Shown here in pieces: positions 9,406 through 18,412 of a DNA stretch of 64,000 nucleotides. Below the pieces are notes generated by a model that was not told where the DNA came from, searched no databases, and worked only from the letters and a program-made list of their open reading frames with translations. Both the position numbers and the translations under genes were made by a program. The stretch is from contig NZ_JAUSUA010000001.1 in the NCBI RefSeq assembly GCF_030813245.1, positions 434,001 to 498,000 of the forward strand, read 5' to 3'. Each line of letters begins with the position of its first letter. Position 1 is the stretch's first letter. This DNA comes from Alkalicoccobacillus murimartini. Lineage in GTDB: Bacteria; Bacillota; Bacilli; Bacillales; Bacillaceae_D.

Positions 9406-9496
9406 TAATAGCACTAGTAAGATTTCATAGTCAGAAACTTCAGGGTACTATTGATACAAATGATATTTATGAACTGAGTACCTAATAGTACTATTA
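9406..9496. promoter_or_regulatory. Three TetR operator-like dyads between divergent genes
   Basis: A perfect 14-bp palindrome TAATAGTACTATTA lies at 9483-9496. A near copy (TAATAGCACTAGTA, 12/14 positions) lies at 9406-9419, and a weaker copy (10/14) at 9440-9453. All three lie in the 170-bp gap between the DUF418 gene and the tetR gene. Position, symmetry and repetition make them likely binding sites for the TetR protein, controlling both genes. No footprint is available. Confidence 0.6.
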
Positions 9497-9547
9497 TCAC
9501 ATGAGGCATTTTAGATCATGACAATCGATAGAAGGAGACTGATAGAA

Positions 9548-10438
9548 ATGAAAAAAACACAGATTATCCATACAGCTTTTGAACTTTTTACGGAAAATGG
9601 ATATGCTGCTACCAGCATCCAAGAAATAGTCAGCATTTGCAAAATGTCGAAAGCAACCTTCTATCATTATTTCTCTTCTAAAAAAGAGTTATTTTATGAA
9701 CTGTTGCAGTTTCGGGATGAACTATTTGAAAGTCAATTGCAGGCATTAGATGATAAGTCAATCAGTTCAGAAGAGAAGTTTCACAAACAAACAGAATTAT
9801 ATTTAGAAACACTCTATGACAATAGAACGCTATTTCTTTTGGCGCCTTTTGTGATTGAACAGGAAGAATTCGTTGAATTAGAGCAAGGAATTAAGCGATT
9901 TAAAATAAAAACCTATAAACGAGTAGAGAGGATGATCGGAGGCGCATATCCAATAGAGAATGTATCTAATCGGTGGGACCTTGTTTTACTATATGATGCG
10001 CTAATAAGAGAATATATTGACATAGCTTCATATCAATCTGATCATCTAAATATTCCTCATGCGGCACATTGCGTGAACAACTATCTGGATCTTTTGGTGA
10101 CAAAGCATGAGGATATAGAGCCGTTATTGTCCAGTCTGATAATGAAGGATTTTATTGAATCTAATGAAACGAGTTCAAAGGAGATTGAAAGTAGAGATCA
10201 ATTGATTCATTTTCTATTCGTATTAGACGAAAAAGTAGGGAAGATAATGGGTTCAGAGACTGAAATAAATGCGTATAAAGCCAATTTGACTTTATTAAAA
10301 GATGAACTAAATCAGCTTGAACCGCGAGTGGCAGTTATTCAATCAATTTTAGCCTTAGTTAGTCAGCAAAAAGAACTTACAGATACAGTAGAGCGGATAA
10401 AAAGTCTTCTTAAAGTGGAAAGAGATATGGATCTCTAA
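9548..10438 (+). CDS. TetR/AcrR family transcriptional regulator with extended C-terminus
   Basis: About 296 residues. The N-terminal helix-turn-helix is classic TetR: IIHTAFELFTENGY, then SIQEIVSICKMSKATFYHYF and SKKELF within residues 4-50. The ligand domain runs to about 190. Roughly 100 extra residues follow, largely amphipathic helix with heptad-like Leu/Ile spacing, whereas most TetR proteins end near 200. AAGGAGA at 9532-9538 lies 9 nt before the ATG at 9548, so the upstream ATG at 9518 is unlikely. It probably represses itself and the divergent DUF418 gene. Confidence 0.88.
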   Translation: MKKTQIIHTAFELFTENGYAATSIQEIVSICKMSKATFYHYFSSKKELFYELLQFRDELFESQLQALDDKSISSEEKFHKQTELYLETLYDNRTLFLLAPFVIEQEEFVELEQGIKRFKIKTYKRVERMIGGAYPIENVSNRWDLVLLYDALIREYIDIASYQSDHLNIPHAAHCVNNYLDLLVTKHEDIEPLLSSLIMKDFIESNETSSKEIESRDQLIHFLFVLDEKVGKIMGSETEINAYKANLTLLKDELNQLEPRVAVIQSILALVSQQKELTDTVERIKSLLKVERDMDL

Positions 10439-10462
10439 CAGGTGGATAGATTCGGCCCTAGA

Positions 10463-11143
10463 TTAATTCCTTCTGTCGAGATAGTCTAACGTGTGTTCAG
10501 TTAATCCATGGATCTCCTGCTCTATAGGGAAGATCGCTCCTGATGAACCATAAGAAATAATTCTTAGATATTCACCAAAGACAAGAGATCGGCTTTGTTC
10601 TCGTTCATACCAGTTTGATCGAGTCATGATTGGCTCGTTATTGAAATTAGTGTCGAAGGGAAACGGTATACATTCGATGTGAGCAGGAAGATATTTTTTT
10701 AATGTAAGATACTGTCGTCCTGTCCCATAGCTTTTGCATACGAATAATAAGCGGTCTATTTTATCGAAGTCGAAAAGCATAAGAGCTTCTTGGACATTTT
10801 CTATAGAATGCCGAGACGTATTTTCATAATGAATGGCCTTTTCAGGTACTCCATACTTGATTAATTGTGAGGTGATAAATTCAGACTCTGTTTTATTCTC
10901 TTTTTTCCATTCAGAATGAGTGATTCCCCACGAACTTGATCCACCTGTAATAATCAGTGTCTCTGCAAATCCCTCATTATATGCTTTTAATGGGTAGATC
11001 CAATTTCCAGAGTGAGATCCTCCGAAGACAAAGATGGCATCACTTTTTTTAGGTGCAACCTCTTTATAAAAAGTAATGCTAGTCATTTCTTCTATCTGAG
11101 ATCTAGTCAACGGTGGAACCGTTGGATATTTTGGAATGCCCAT
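10463..11143 (-). CDS. YdcF/SanA-like DUF218 protein
   Basis: About 226 residues. The DUF218 pattern is visible: DAIFVFGGS, then a helix, ETLIITGGSSSWG, a T-E-S motif with an acidic patch, NTSRHSIENVQEAL, and LLFVCKSYGTGRQYLTL. The family folds like a Rossmann nucleotide-binding protein; members affect cell envelope metabolism, but the reaction is unknown. There is no obvious signal peptide or membrane helix, so it looks cytoplasmic. AAAGGGGG at 11153-11160 supports either the ATG at 11143 or the GTG at 11146. A second DUF218 protein is encoded at 25148. Confidence 0.8.
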   Translation of the reverse strand: MGIPKYPTVPPLTRSQIEEMTSITFYKEVAPKKSDAIFVFGGSHSGNWIYPLKAYNEGFAETLIITGGSSSWGITHSEWKKENKTESEFITSQLIKYGVPEKAIHYENTSRHSIENVQEALMLFDFDKIDRLLFVCKSYGTGRQYLTLKKYLPAHIECIPFPFDTNFNNEPIMTRSNWYEREQSRSLVFGEYLRIISYGSSGAIFPIEQEIHGLTEHTLDYLDRRN

Positions 11144-11146
11144 CAC

Positions 11147-11544
11147 AGCTTACCCCCTTTAGTCATACTGAATTTTTTCATCTACTTCACCGTCTTGTTT
11201 ATGAATAATTAGCTGTGTTCCCTTGCATGACAAACTCTCCTCATCTCTTTTTTTGATTTATATTCACTATTTCCGATTTTAAATTGTATAAACCACGATC
11301 TCATCTCTAAAGTGGACTAAATCGAAGCGATTTACTATTTCCGCAACGTAGCTAAATCAAGCAAAGAGACCTTCGTACTTTTGGCACAGTGTCTTAATCA
11401 TAGTAAAGGACTAAAGCGTTACGATTCTCGCAGTTTTTGATAAAAACTATGTCACTTTATATAACATAATCGCCCAAGGGATTTAGTTGTCTCGATATGA
11501 TTGAGAAAGATTGGATAGATTCTGAATATTTAAGGAGTTTACTC
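11147..11544. other. Intergenic regulatory region upstream of nas genes
   Basis: About 400 bp between the divergent DUF218 and nasB-like genes, once the nasB start is placed at 11545. It contains the TnrA-type box and promoter described separately, near the nasB end. I see no additional gene or clear RNA structure in 11160-11440. Confidence 0.5.
11450..11501 (+). promoter_or_regulatory. TnrA/GlnR box and activated promoter for nasBC
   Basis: The 17-mer at 11450-11466 matches the TnrA/GlnR consensus TGTNA-N7-TNACA at every fixed position. A -10 hexamer TATGAT lies at 11496-11501 with no good -35. If transcription starts near 11508 the box is centred about 50 nt upstream, the geometry of TnrA-activated promoters in B. 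subtilis (established knowledge). This implies activation under nitrogen limitation. Confidence 0.8.
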
Positions 11545-13887
11545 ATGTCATTACAGAAAAAGAGACAACAACTAGTTTGGATTGGAAATGGAATGGCAGG
11601 CATGCGATCTGTTGAAGAGGTCATAGCTCTTTGTCCAGACTCCTTCGATCTAACGATTATAGGGGAAGAGCCTGTACGGAGCTACAATCGAATACTGCTG
11701 TCTTCTGTTCTGCAGGGGGATGAATCATTAGATCGTATCTATACTCAATCAGATGAGTGGTTTAAGGAGCATCATATTACGGTACACACAGGCGTAAAAG
11801 TCGAATGGATTGATACAAATAAGAAACGGATCAAGACAAACACTGACGTGTATATTCCTTACGATAAAGTCATCATTGCAACGGGATCTACTCCTTTTAT
11901 TCTACCAGTTCTCGGAATTGAAAAGGAAGGAGTCACTGCGTTTCGAACAATAGAAGAGTGCAAAGAATTGCTGACTACTGCATCTTCTTATACGAAAGCC
12001 GTTGTGATTGGAGGAGGTTTGCTTGGTCTTGAAGCTGCTAAAGGATTAATCCATCTAGGTATGAAGGTAGATGTCGTTCATCGATCGTCCTGTATTATGG
12101 AACGACAATTAGATGAACCTGCTGCTAAGCTCCTACAGAAAGAATTAGAATCACAGGGAATGAATTTTCACTTAGGCAAAGAAACATCAGAATTAATAGG
12201 CGATCATCGAGTGAAAAAGGTCCTTTTTTCAGATGGAACCTCTGTTGAAGCCGATATTGTTGTTATGTCGGCAGGGGTAAGGCCTAATTGCGAACTAGCC
12301 ATTAAAAGTGGGATTATGACAAACCGAGGGATTCTTGTAGATGATCGATTGCGAACGTCTGTCAACGATGTATATGCAGTTGGAGAATGTGTGGAACATC
12401 GAGGGACTGTATATGGAATGGTGAAACCTTTATATGAGCAAAGTAAAGTCCTTGCGCAAGAGCTTTGTGGGATAGAAGGTTTGCAATTTAGAGGGACAAT
12501 TCTTGCGACACAATTAAAGATAGCAGGTGTTGATTTATTTTCAATCGGTGACATCACGACTAATGAAACGAGTAAAGCGATCTCTGTAATGGATGAGTTA
12601 AATGGTCACTATCGAAAGTTGATTTTTGAAGCAGATCGACTTTCAGGAGCTATTTTATATGGGAATACACTTGACCGTTCAAAGCTACAAGACCTTGTAG
12701 TGAAACAAACAGATCTAACTGATGAGGAGAAACAACAGCTACTGATTTCTCAAGGAAGTCAGACTGGACAAATTGGAGAGATGCCAGCATCACAATTAAT
12801 TTGCCAGTGCAATGCAGTAACTAAAGCGGACATTATCAAAGCTGTTCAAGTGGAAAATTTGGAAAGTGTCGAAGAGATTAAGTCCTGTACAAAAGCTGCT
12901 AGCTCGTGTGGTGGGTGTAAACCAATCGTTTCTGACCTTCTTGCCTATATTCAAAGTGATGAATTTGAAGAAGTGGTAGAAGCTCCATTATCGTTGTGTA
13001 GCTGTACCAACCTAACAGAAGCAGAGGCAATAGAGAGTATCTATGAAAAAGAACTCAGCTCTTTATCAATGATCTTTAACGAGCTCTTATGGGATACAAG
13101 CGAAGGGTGTGAAGTCTGTAGGGAGACACTTTCTTATTACCTAGGTATGATGCACCCGAATTATCACTTGAAGCAACATATTCAGCATAATGCAATGAAA
13201 CAGTCAGATGGTTTATATGCTGTTTTAGTAGGATGGGGCGACACGCATACTCAGGCTGAGCGCTTCAGTGATGTCTCACAACTACTCAAACAATACACGC
13301 ATGTATCGGTTCATCCTACAAGTCATGACAAGCTTCAAGTTTCTGGGATTAGAAAACAGGAGCTTACGTCAGTTTGGAATCAGTTAAAACTCCCTGAGAT
13401 CACGTTTTCAGGAAGTCGTTTGTGGATTCGTTCGCAAACTGACATGAGTCAATGTGGTTGTATACAGGATGTGGCTAGGGAGCTGTCTTTGAAATTACAT
13501 GAGCGCTTTCAATTTCTACAAATGCCAGCTGAAACAGTCCTAACCATTCACGCCTGTTCTCACGGGAAATTTGATGGAGATTTATTATTAATACAAACGG
13601 CTGTTGGCTGGGAGGTCTATATAGGAGGACAGGAGGATACACAGCTTTTTTATGTTATGCCTAGTCAATTAGAGCTGATGGAGGCTGTCAGTGTCTTGTT
13701 GCAATATTATCGCCAAACAGCTAGTTATCGTGAAGTGATGGTTAGTTGGCTAAACCGAATAGGCATGGTCCATGTAAGGGAAGTCGTTTTCGATGCTGGT
13801 TGTCGTAATGACCTATTACATGAATTAGATGAAACGCGTAGAAGAAATGCAGAGACTTTTCAGCTAGATCAAAAAGAACCTGTTTAA
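11545..13887 (+). CDS. nasB: Assimilatory nitrate reductase electron transfer subunit (NasB-like)
   Basis: 780 residues, close to B. subtilis NasB. An N-terminal FAD-binding dinucleotide fold has G14/G16/G19, and a second NAD(P)-binding GxGxxG lies near residue 157. Two BFD-like [2Fe-2S] domains follow: C420/C422/C455/C458 and C485/C487/C522/C525. The C-terminus resembles a nitrite/sulfite reductase ferredoxin-like half domain. It passes electrons from NADH to the catalytic subunit encoded next. AAGGAG at 11532-11537 lies 7 nt before the ATG at 11545; the ATG at 11497 sits inside the -10 box and is excluded. A nitrite reductase large subunit would continue with a sirohaem domain, which is absent. 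Confidence 0.9.
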   Translation: MSLQKKRQQLVWIGNGMAGMRSVEEVIALCPDSFDLTIIGEEPVRSYNRILLSSVLQGDESLDRIYTQSDEWFKEHHITVHTGVKVEWIDTNKKRIKTNTDVYIPYDKVIIATGSTPFILPVLGIEKEGVTAFRTIEECKELLTTASSYTKAVVIGGGLLGLEAAKGLIHLGMKVDVVHRSSCIMERQLDEPAAKLLQKELESQGMNFHLGKETSELIGDHRVKKVLFSDGTSVEADIVVMSAGVRPNCELAIKSGIMTNRGILVDDRLRTSVNDVYAVGECVEHRGTVYGMVKPLYEQSKVLAQELCGIEGLQFRGTILATQLKIAGVDLFSIGDITTNETSKAISVMDELNGHYRKLIFEADRLSGAILYGNTLDRSKLQDLVVKQTDLTDEEKQQLLISQGSQTGQIGEMPASQLICQCNAVTKADIIKAVQVENLESVEEIKSCTKAASSCGGCKPIVSDLLAYIQSDEFEEVVEAPLSLCSCTNLTEAEAIESIYEKELSSLSMIFNELLWDTSEGCEVCRETLSYYLGMMHPNYHLKQHIQHNAMKQSDGLYAVLVGWGDTHTQAERFSDVSQLLKQYTHVSVHPTSHDKLQVSGIRKQELTSVWNQLKLPEITFSGSRLWIRSQTDMSQCGCIQDVARELSLKLHERFQFLQMPAETVLTIHACSHGKFDGDLLLIQTAVGWEVYIGGQEDTQLFYVMPSQLELMEAVSVLLQYYRQTASYREVMVSWLNRIGMVHVREVVFDAGCRNDLLHELDETRRRNAETFQLDQKEPV

Positions 13888-13908
13888 AAGAAGAGAGTAT
13901 GGGAGTGG

Positions 13909-16059
13909 ATGAATGTGGCAGATATGCTGTTAAGCTACTTTCGAGAGAAACAGAAACAGACTCAAAAAGAAAAAGTAAGTGATACCCAATGCCCTTTCTG
14001 TAGTGTTCAATGCCGAATGCAATTAGTAGAACAAACAAGTGTGACAAGAAAAACCTATCGAACGGTTGGACTCGATAATCCAACCTCAAAGGGACGACTT
14101 TGTATTAAAGGATTACATGCCCATCAGCATGCCTTTCATAAAGATCGCCTCACTCAACCGTTAATGAAACGGAACGGTGAATTTGTTCCTGTAAGCTGGG
14201 ATAAGGCTCTATCTTATATTGCTGAACAAATTCAACGTATTCAGAAAGAAGACGGAAAGAATGCGATGTCCGTGTATGGAAGTGCATCAATTACCAATGA
14301 AGAGGCTTACTTAATGGGTAAGTTTGCACGAGTGGGACTTGAGACAAAATATATTGATTACAACGGGCGGTTGTGTATGTCTGCTGCTGCATCAGCCGGT
14401 GCACTAACATTTGGAATGGATCGAGGGCTAACTAATAAACTTGATGAAATCTCTTATTCTGAATGTATTATTCTCGCTGGTACAAACATTGCAGAGTGTC
14501 AGCCTACGATTATGCCTTATTTTGAGCAAGCGAAAGAAAACGGGGCCTTTATTATTGCGATTGACCCTCGCGAAACCGCAACAACTAAAGTAGCTGACCT
14601 GCATTTGAAGCTAAAACCTGGAACGGATGCAGCTCTAGCAAATGGCATTCTTAAAATAATAGTAGATGAGAATTTAACTGATCAGGTGTTTATTCAAAAA
14701 AGAGCAAATGGATTTGAAGAGGTTAGAGAGCACCTTGCTGGGTTATCTCTTTCAGAAATTGAAGAGAAAACAGGCGTGGCCCTTAAGGATATTCGCAGAG
14801 CAGCCATTTCTTTCGGTAAAAAAGCAACAGGTATGATTCTAACGGCACGAGGGGTAGAACAGCAGACGGATGGATCGATTGCTGTGCGTAATTTCCTAAA
14901 TATTCTGATTGCAACAGGGAAGATCGGTAAGCCAGGCAGTGGGTATGGTGCCATTACTGGTCAGAGTAACGGTCAAGGCGCAAGAGAACATGGACAGAAG
15001 ACAGATCAGCTACCGGGCTATCGTTCAATTGAAAACGAAGAACATCGTGCTCATGTCGCAAAGGTTTGGGGAGTCGAGCCAGATCGATTACCTAGAAAAG
15101 GTGTATCGGCTTTTGAGATGATTCAGAAGATGGATCAAGGCGAGATAAAAGGGTTGTTTCTCTTATGCTCTAATCCGATTGTCTCTAATCCAAATGCTCG
15201 ATTTGTCAAAAAAGCATTAAGTAAATTGAAGTTCCTTGTAGCTGTTGATTTGTTTGTATCAGAGACTGCCAAGCTAGCTGATGTGATTCTACCTACAACC
15301 TCATATCTAGAGGATGAAGGGACGATGACCAATTTAGAAGGTAGAGTGACTTTACGTGAAGCGAGTAAATCAGCTCTAGGTGAAGCAAGACATGACTGGC
15401 AAATAATCTGTGATGTTGCGAATGCGTTAGGCAAGGAGCAATATTTTTCGTATTCCTGTGCTGAAGATATCTTTAATGAGCTTAGACAAGCAAGTAAGGG
15501 TGGAACAGCAGATTATTATGGTATCACGTATGAAAGGCTTCGTGGTAAAGAGGGAATACTTTGGCCATGTCCAACGCTTGATCATCCAGGGACTGGGCGT
15601 TTATTTGAACAGTCTTTTGCTCATCCAGATGGGCGTGCCGAGATGACCGTTGTTCCAAATGAACCTGCTATACAAAAAGAGAAGCCTTGTGATGAATACC
15701 CGCTTTATCTTACGACTGGGAGAGTCATGGCCCATTACTTGACGGGTGTTCAAACAAGAAAAAGCTCCTCCTTATCGGCTCGACATTTTGAATCGTTTAT
15801 GGAAATTCATCCCGAGACAGCTAAAAACCTTGGTATTTCAGATCAAACACTTGTCCAAATCACCTCTAGACGTGGCTCTATCATCGTTCGCAGTAGGTGG
15901 TCTACTCAAATAAGAACCGATACAGTCTTTGTACCTTTTCATTGGGATGAATCACAAAATGTGAACAGACTTGTAGAAGACAAACTTGATCCAACCTGTA
16001 GAATGCCGGGATTTAAAGTAAGTGCGGTTCAAGTAGAAGCACTAGATAACGTACGCTGA
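13909..16059 (+). CDS. nasC: Assimilatory nitrate reductase catalytic subunit (NasC-like)
   Basis: 716 residues, the size of NasC. The N-terminal [4Fe-4S] motif is C28-x2-C31-x3-C35-x29-C65, followed by the molybdopterin oxidoreductase core (SWDKALSYIAEQI, YIDYNGRLCMSAA, GTNIAECQP) and the C-terminal molydopterin dinucleotide-binding domain (LYLTTGRVMAHY). It reduces nitrate to nitrite in the cytoplasm using a Mo-bis-MGD cofactor and electrons from NasB. It begins 21 nt after nasB. GGGAG at 13901-13905 is close to the ATG at 13909; GTG at 13915 is an alternative start with better spacing. No nitrite reductase genes follow. Confidence 0.9.
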   Translation: MNVADMLLSYFREKQKQTQKEKVSDTQCPFCSVQCRMQLVEQTSVTRKTYRTVGLDNPTSKGRLCIKGLHAHQHAFHKDRLTQPLMKRNGEFVPVSWDKALSYIAEQIQRIQKEDGKNAMSVYGSASITNEEAYLMGKFARVGLETKYIDYNGRLCMSAAASAGALTFGMDRGLTNKLDEISYSECIILAGTNIAECQPTIMPYFEQAKENGAFIIAIDPRETATTKVADLHLKLKPGTDAALANGILKIIVDENLTDQVFIQKRANGFEEVREHLAGLSLSEIEEKTGVALKDIRRAAISFGKKATGMILTARGVEQQTDGSIAVRNFLNILIATGKIGKPGSGYGAITGQSNGQGAREHGQKTDQLPGYRSIENEEHRAHVAKVWGVEPDRLPRKGVSAFEMIQKMDQGEIKGLFLLCSNPIVSNPNARFVKKALSKLKFLVAVDLFVSETAKLADVILPTTSYLEDEGTMTNLEGRVTLREASKSALGEARHDWQIICDVANALGKEQYFSYSCAEDIFNELRQASKGGTADYYGITYERLRGKEGILWPCPTLDHPGTGRLFEQSFAHPDGRAEMTVVPNEPAIQKEKPCDEYPLYLTTGRVMAHYLTGVQTRKSSSLSARHFESFMEIHPETAKNLGISDQTLVQITSRRGSIIVRSRWSTQIRTDTVFVPFHWDESQNVNRLVEDKLDPTCRMPGFKVSAVQVEALDNVR

Positions 16060-16083
16060 TTTTTATACCGAGGAGTGAGAGAG

Positions 16084-17298
16084 ATGAAACTATCCGATCT
16101 ACGTAAAAGTGGCCATGCGCCTTCATTATTTTCTGCCTTCTTATATTTTGATATTAGCTTTATGATTTGGGTGCTGCTTGGAGCACTAGGGGTTTATATT
16201 ACAAATGACTTTGGTTTATCGGCCTCTCAACTTGGATTAATTGTCGCCATCCCTATACTTACTGGTTCATTTTTTAGGATTATCATGGGTGTGTTAACGG
16301 ATCGATTTGGACCAAAGAAAACAAGTATTGGTGGAATGATTGTAACGATGATTCCATTACTATGGGGGTGGTTGCTTGGTACATCCATAACCGAGCTCTA
16401 CTTGATTGGAATTCTTCTAGGTGTGGCTGGGGCGAGCTTCTCGGCATCATTACCTATGGCAAGCCGCTGGTATCCTCCTGAATTACAAGGACTCGCTATG
16501 GGTATCGCTGGCGCTGGGAACAGTGGTACATTATTAGCTACTTTATTTGGTCCGCGTCTTGCTGAAGTAGTCGGTTGGAATGGAGTGATGGGTCTCGCTT
16601 TAATTCCGCTTTCTCTTGTATTGCTCTCATATACACTAATGGCTAAGGAACCACCAAACCAGCCAAAACCAAAACCACTCAAAGAATATTTTGCTGTATT
16701 CAAAGAACGTGATACATGGTTTTTCTGTCTACTTTACAGTGTAACCTTCGGAGGATTCGTTGGACTAGCTAGCTTTCTAAGTTATTTCTTTGTTAGTCAG
16801 TATACATTATCTCCAGTACGAGCTGGAGAGTTCGTTACAATTGTTGTCGCTGCGGGTAGCTTCCTTCGACCTGTTGGTGGGTTAATCTCAGATAAGATTG
16901 GTGGGGCGAAACTGCTTTATTTCTTATTTATTGGCATGACCATCTGTATGCTGACTGTCAGCATGTTACCACCTCTGATCTTAGTAACAGTCGCTTTATT
17001 TATTGGAATGGGTTGCCTAGGAATGGGAAATGGAGCTGTCTTCCAGCTTGTTCCGCAACGATTTCAAAAGGAGATCGGAATGGTTACAGGCATTGTTGGG
17101 GCAGCTGGAGGGATCGGTGGATTTTTCCTTCCAAACATTCTTGGATTACTAAGAGATTGGACAGGGACGTATGCCAGCGGGTTCATTGTATTCGCTATGG
17201 TAACTCTTCTATCTGTAGGTGTTCTTGCATTAGCACAAGCATCTTGGCGAAAGGAATGGCGTGTGAAGAACCCATCTAAAAAAGCAGTACAGTTATAA
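16084..17298 (+). CDS. nasA: Nitrate/nitrite MFS transporter (NasA/NarK type)
   Basis: About 404 residues with twelve predicted helices. Family signatures: [12 protein letters not shown] in loop 2-3, [27 protein letters not shown] (read in parts) on helices 4-5, and [16 protein letters not shown] on helix 11, the nitrate signature regions of the nitrate/nitrite porter family. It imports nitrate for the reductase encoded just upstream. GAGGAG at 16070-16075 lies 8 nt before the ATG at 16084, so the GTG at 16075 is unlikely. In B. subtilis nasA is divergent from nasBCDEF; here it is the last gene of the same transcript. Confidence 0.9.
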   Translation: MKLSDLRKSGHAPSLFSAFLYFDISFMIWVLLGALGVYITNDFGLSASQLGLIVAIPILTGSFFRIIMGVLTDRFGPKKTSIGGMIVTMIPLLWGWLLGTSITELYLIGILLGVAGASFSASLPMASRWYPPELQGLAMGIAGAGNSGTLLATLFGPRLAEVVGWNGVMGLALIPLSLVLLSYTLMAKEPPNQPKPKPLKEYFAVFKERDTWFFCLLYSVTFGGFVGLASFLSYFFVSQYTLSPVRAGEFVTIVVAAGSFLRPVGGLISDKIGGAKLLYFLFIGMTICMLTVSMLPPLILVTVALFIGMGCLGMGNGAVFQLVPQRFQKEIGMVTGIVGAAGGIGGFFLPNILGLLRDWTGTYASGFIVFAMVTLLSVGVLALAQASWRKEWRVKNPSKKAVQL

Positions 17299-17309
17299 TA
17301 AGGTAATGA

Positions 17310-17346
17310 AAAACGAGACGATATGGATCTTTCGTCTCGTTTTTTG
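17310..17346 (+). terminator. Rho-independent terminator of nas operon
   Basis: AAAACGAGACGA at 17310-17321 pairs with TCGTCTCGTTTT at 17332-17343 (12 bp, 10-nt loop) and leads into a T run. Confidence 0.88.
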
Positions 17347-17402
17347 ATGTGCTGGTTTCGTTTAGAGTGAGGACTTTCTTTTTGTTTTATCGTCCTTAAA
17401 GG

Positions 17403-17408
17403 TATAAT
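17403..17408 (+). promoter_or_regulatory. -10 box of HTH regulator gene
   Basis: A consensus TATAAT hexamer lies about 40 nt upstream of the GTG start of the regulator. A weak TTGTTT at 17382-17387 is a possible -35 with a short spacer. Confidence 0.45.
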
Positions 17409-17447
17409 AGAAGCAAACCCAGTGCTAGGAAAAAAGGTGTGATCTGT

Positions 17448-17918
17448 GTGAAGTTTGAAAATCGCAAATCGATGTCCGTTACTTTGCAACAACAAAAATT
17501 AATCTCTACCCCCTTACGCTCACAAATTATCCTTCTGCTTGCAGAAAAAAATATGACGGCTAAACAGGTAGCAGACTCATTAGGAAAAACAGCTGGCAGC
17601 ATCCATTATCATATCCAGCAGTTATATAAAGGTGACATTCTAGAAATTGCAGAAACCAAAGAAAATAAAGGAATTATCGAAAAATATTATCGCTCAAAGG
17701 CAATCGAATTTCATTTAGACCAAAATAAGGGGAATGAAGACGAAGCGAGTTTCAGATCAGCCTTTATTTCGTTAACTGATGATGAGCTTGAGGAATTTCA
17801 TGAGGACATAAATCAGCTAATCTATAAGTATGTGAAATCAACCAGTACAGAAAGAGAACATAGTCACCCATATGAAGTTAGGTTTTCATTTCTTAAATCA
17901 AAGGATGCTGAAAAATAA
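17448..17918 (+). CDS. ArsR-type winged-helix transcriptional regulator
   Basis: About 156 residues. The winged helix lies in residues 18-85: STPLRSQIILLLAE, MTAKQVADSLGKTAGSIHYHI as recognition helix, then a basic wing. It resembles HTH_20/ArsR-like repressors, without the metal-binding Cys motif of metal sensors. The acidic C-terminal part (LTDDELEEFHEDI) is often the dimer or ligand region. AAAAAGGTG at 17431-17439 favours the GTG at 17448 over the GTG at 17439. The next gene (deaminase) follows after 35 nt and may be co-transcribed and regulated. Confidence 0.75.
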   Translation: MKFENRKSMSVTLQQQKLISTPLRSQIILLLAEKNMTAKQVADSLGKTAGSIHYHIQQLYKGDILEIAETKENKGIIEKYYRSKAIEFHLDQNKGNEDEASFRSAFISLTDDELEEFHEDINQLIYKYVKSTSTEREHSHPYEVRFSFLKSKDAEK

Positions 17919-17953
17919 GCGTGGCTTTATTGAATGGAATAGGGGAGAATACG

Positions 17954-18361
17954 ATGAATCTTGAGAGAAAACTATTTGAAGCTGTCATGGAACTTATAGA
18001 GAAAAGATATCCATCAGGTTGGGGCGGGGCTGCTGCGGTTGCACTTGAAGATGGAAGTATTCTAACGAGTATTGCACCAGAAGTGATTAATGCTTCTACA
18101 GAGCTATGTATGGAGACAGGTGCCATTCTTGAAGCTCATAAGTTAAATAGAAAAGTAACTCATTCCTTATGTGTCGTTCGAGATACCGAGCAGGCAAAAC
18201 CAAAAGTTTTGACCCCGTGTGGTGTATGCCAAGAACGACTTTTTTACTGGGGACCAGACGTCAAAGTAGCCGTTAGCCTGCCTGTTGAACCGATCGAATA
18301 TAAAACATTGTCAGAGGTGCAACCATTTCACTGGTCAAAGGCGTATGGTGAAGAATTGTAG
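17954..18361 (+). CDS. Cytidine/blasticidin-S-type deaminase
   Basis: About 135 residues with the zinc-deaminase motif C52-x-E54 and P-C89-G-V-C92, so all three Cys zinc ligands and the proton-shuttling Glu are present. A Cys rather than His as the first ligand is typical of homotetrameric cytidine deaminases and blasticidin-S deaminases. Here the segment is TELCMETGAI, closer to the blasticidin-type branch. Likely substrates are cytidine or a nucleoside-like compound; the choice is not decidable from sequence. GGGGAGA at 17941-17947 supports the ATG at 17954; the GTG at 17921 has no ribosome binding site. Confidence 0.82.
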   Translation: MNLERKLFEAVMELIEKRYPSGWGGAAAVALEDGSILTSIAPEVINASTELCMETGAILEAHKLNRKVTHSLCVVRDTEQAKPKVLTPCGVCQERLFYWGPDVKVAVSLPVEPIEYKTLSEVQPFHWSKAYGEEL

Positions 18362-18380
18362 AACTTTCGTTAAGAACTTT

Positions 18381-18412
18381 AACCCGTAACAAGCATAGCC
18401 TTGTTACGGGTT
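18381..18412. terminator. Convergent hairpin between deaminase and LysR genes
   Basis: AACCCGTAACAAG at 18381-18393 pairs perfectly with CTTGTTACGGGTT at 18400-18412. The right arm overlaps the stop codon of the LysR gene. T-tracts are poor, so termination strength is uncertain. Confidence 0.6.

Noticed and set aside
13742-14089. 115-codon minus-strand frame over the nasB/nasC junction
   Set aside because: Antisense to two well-supported genes with no independent signals.
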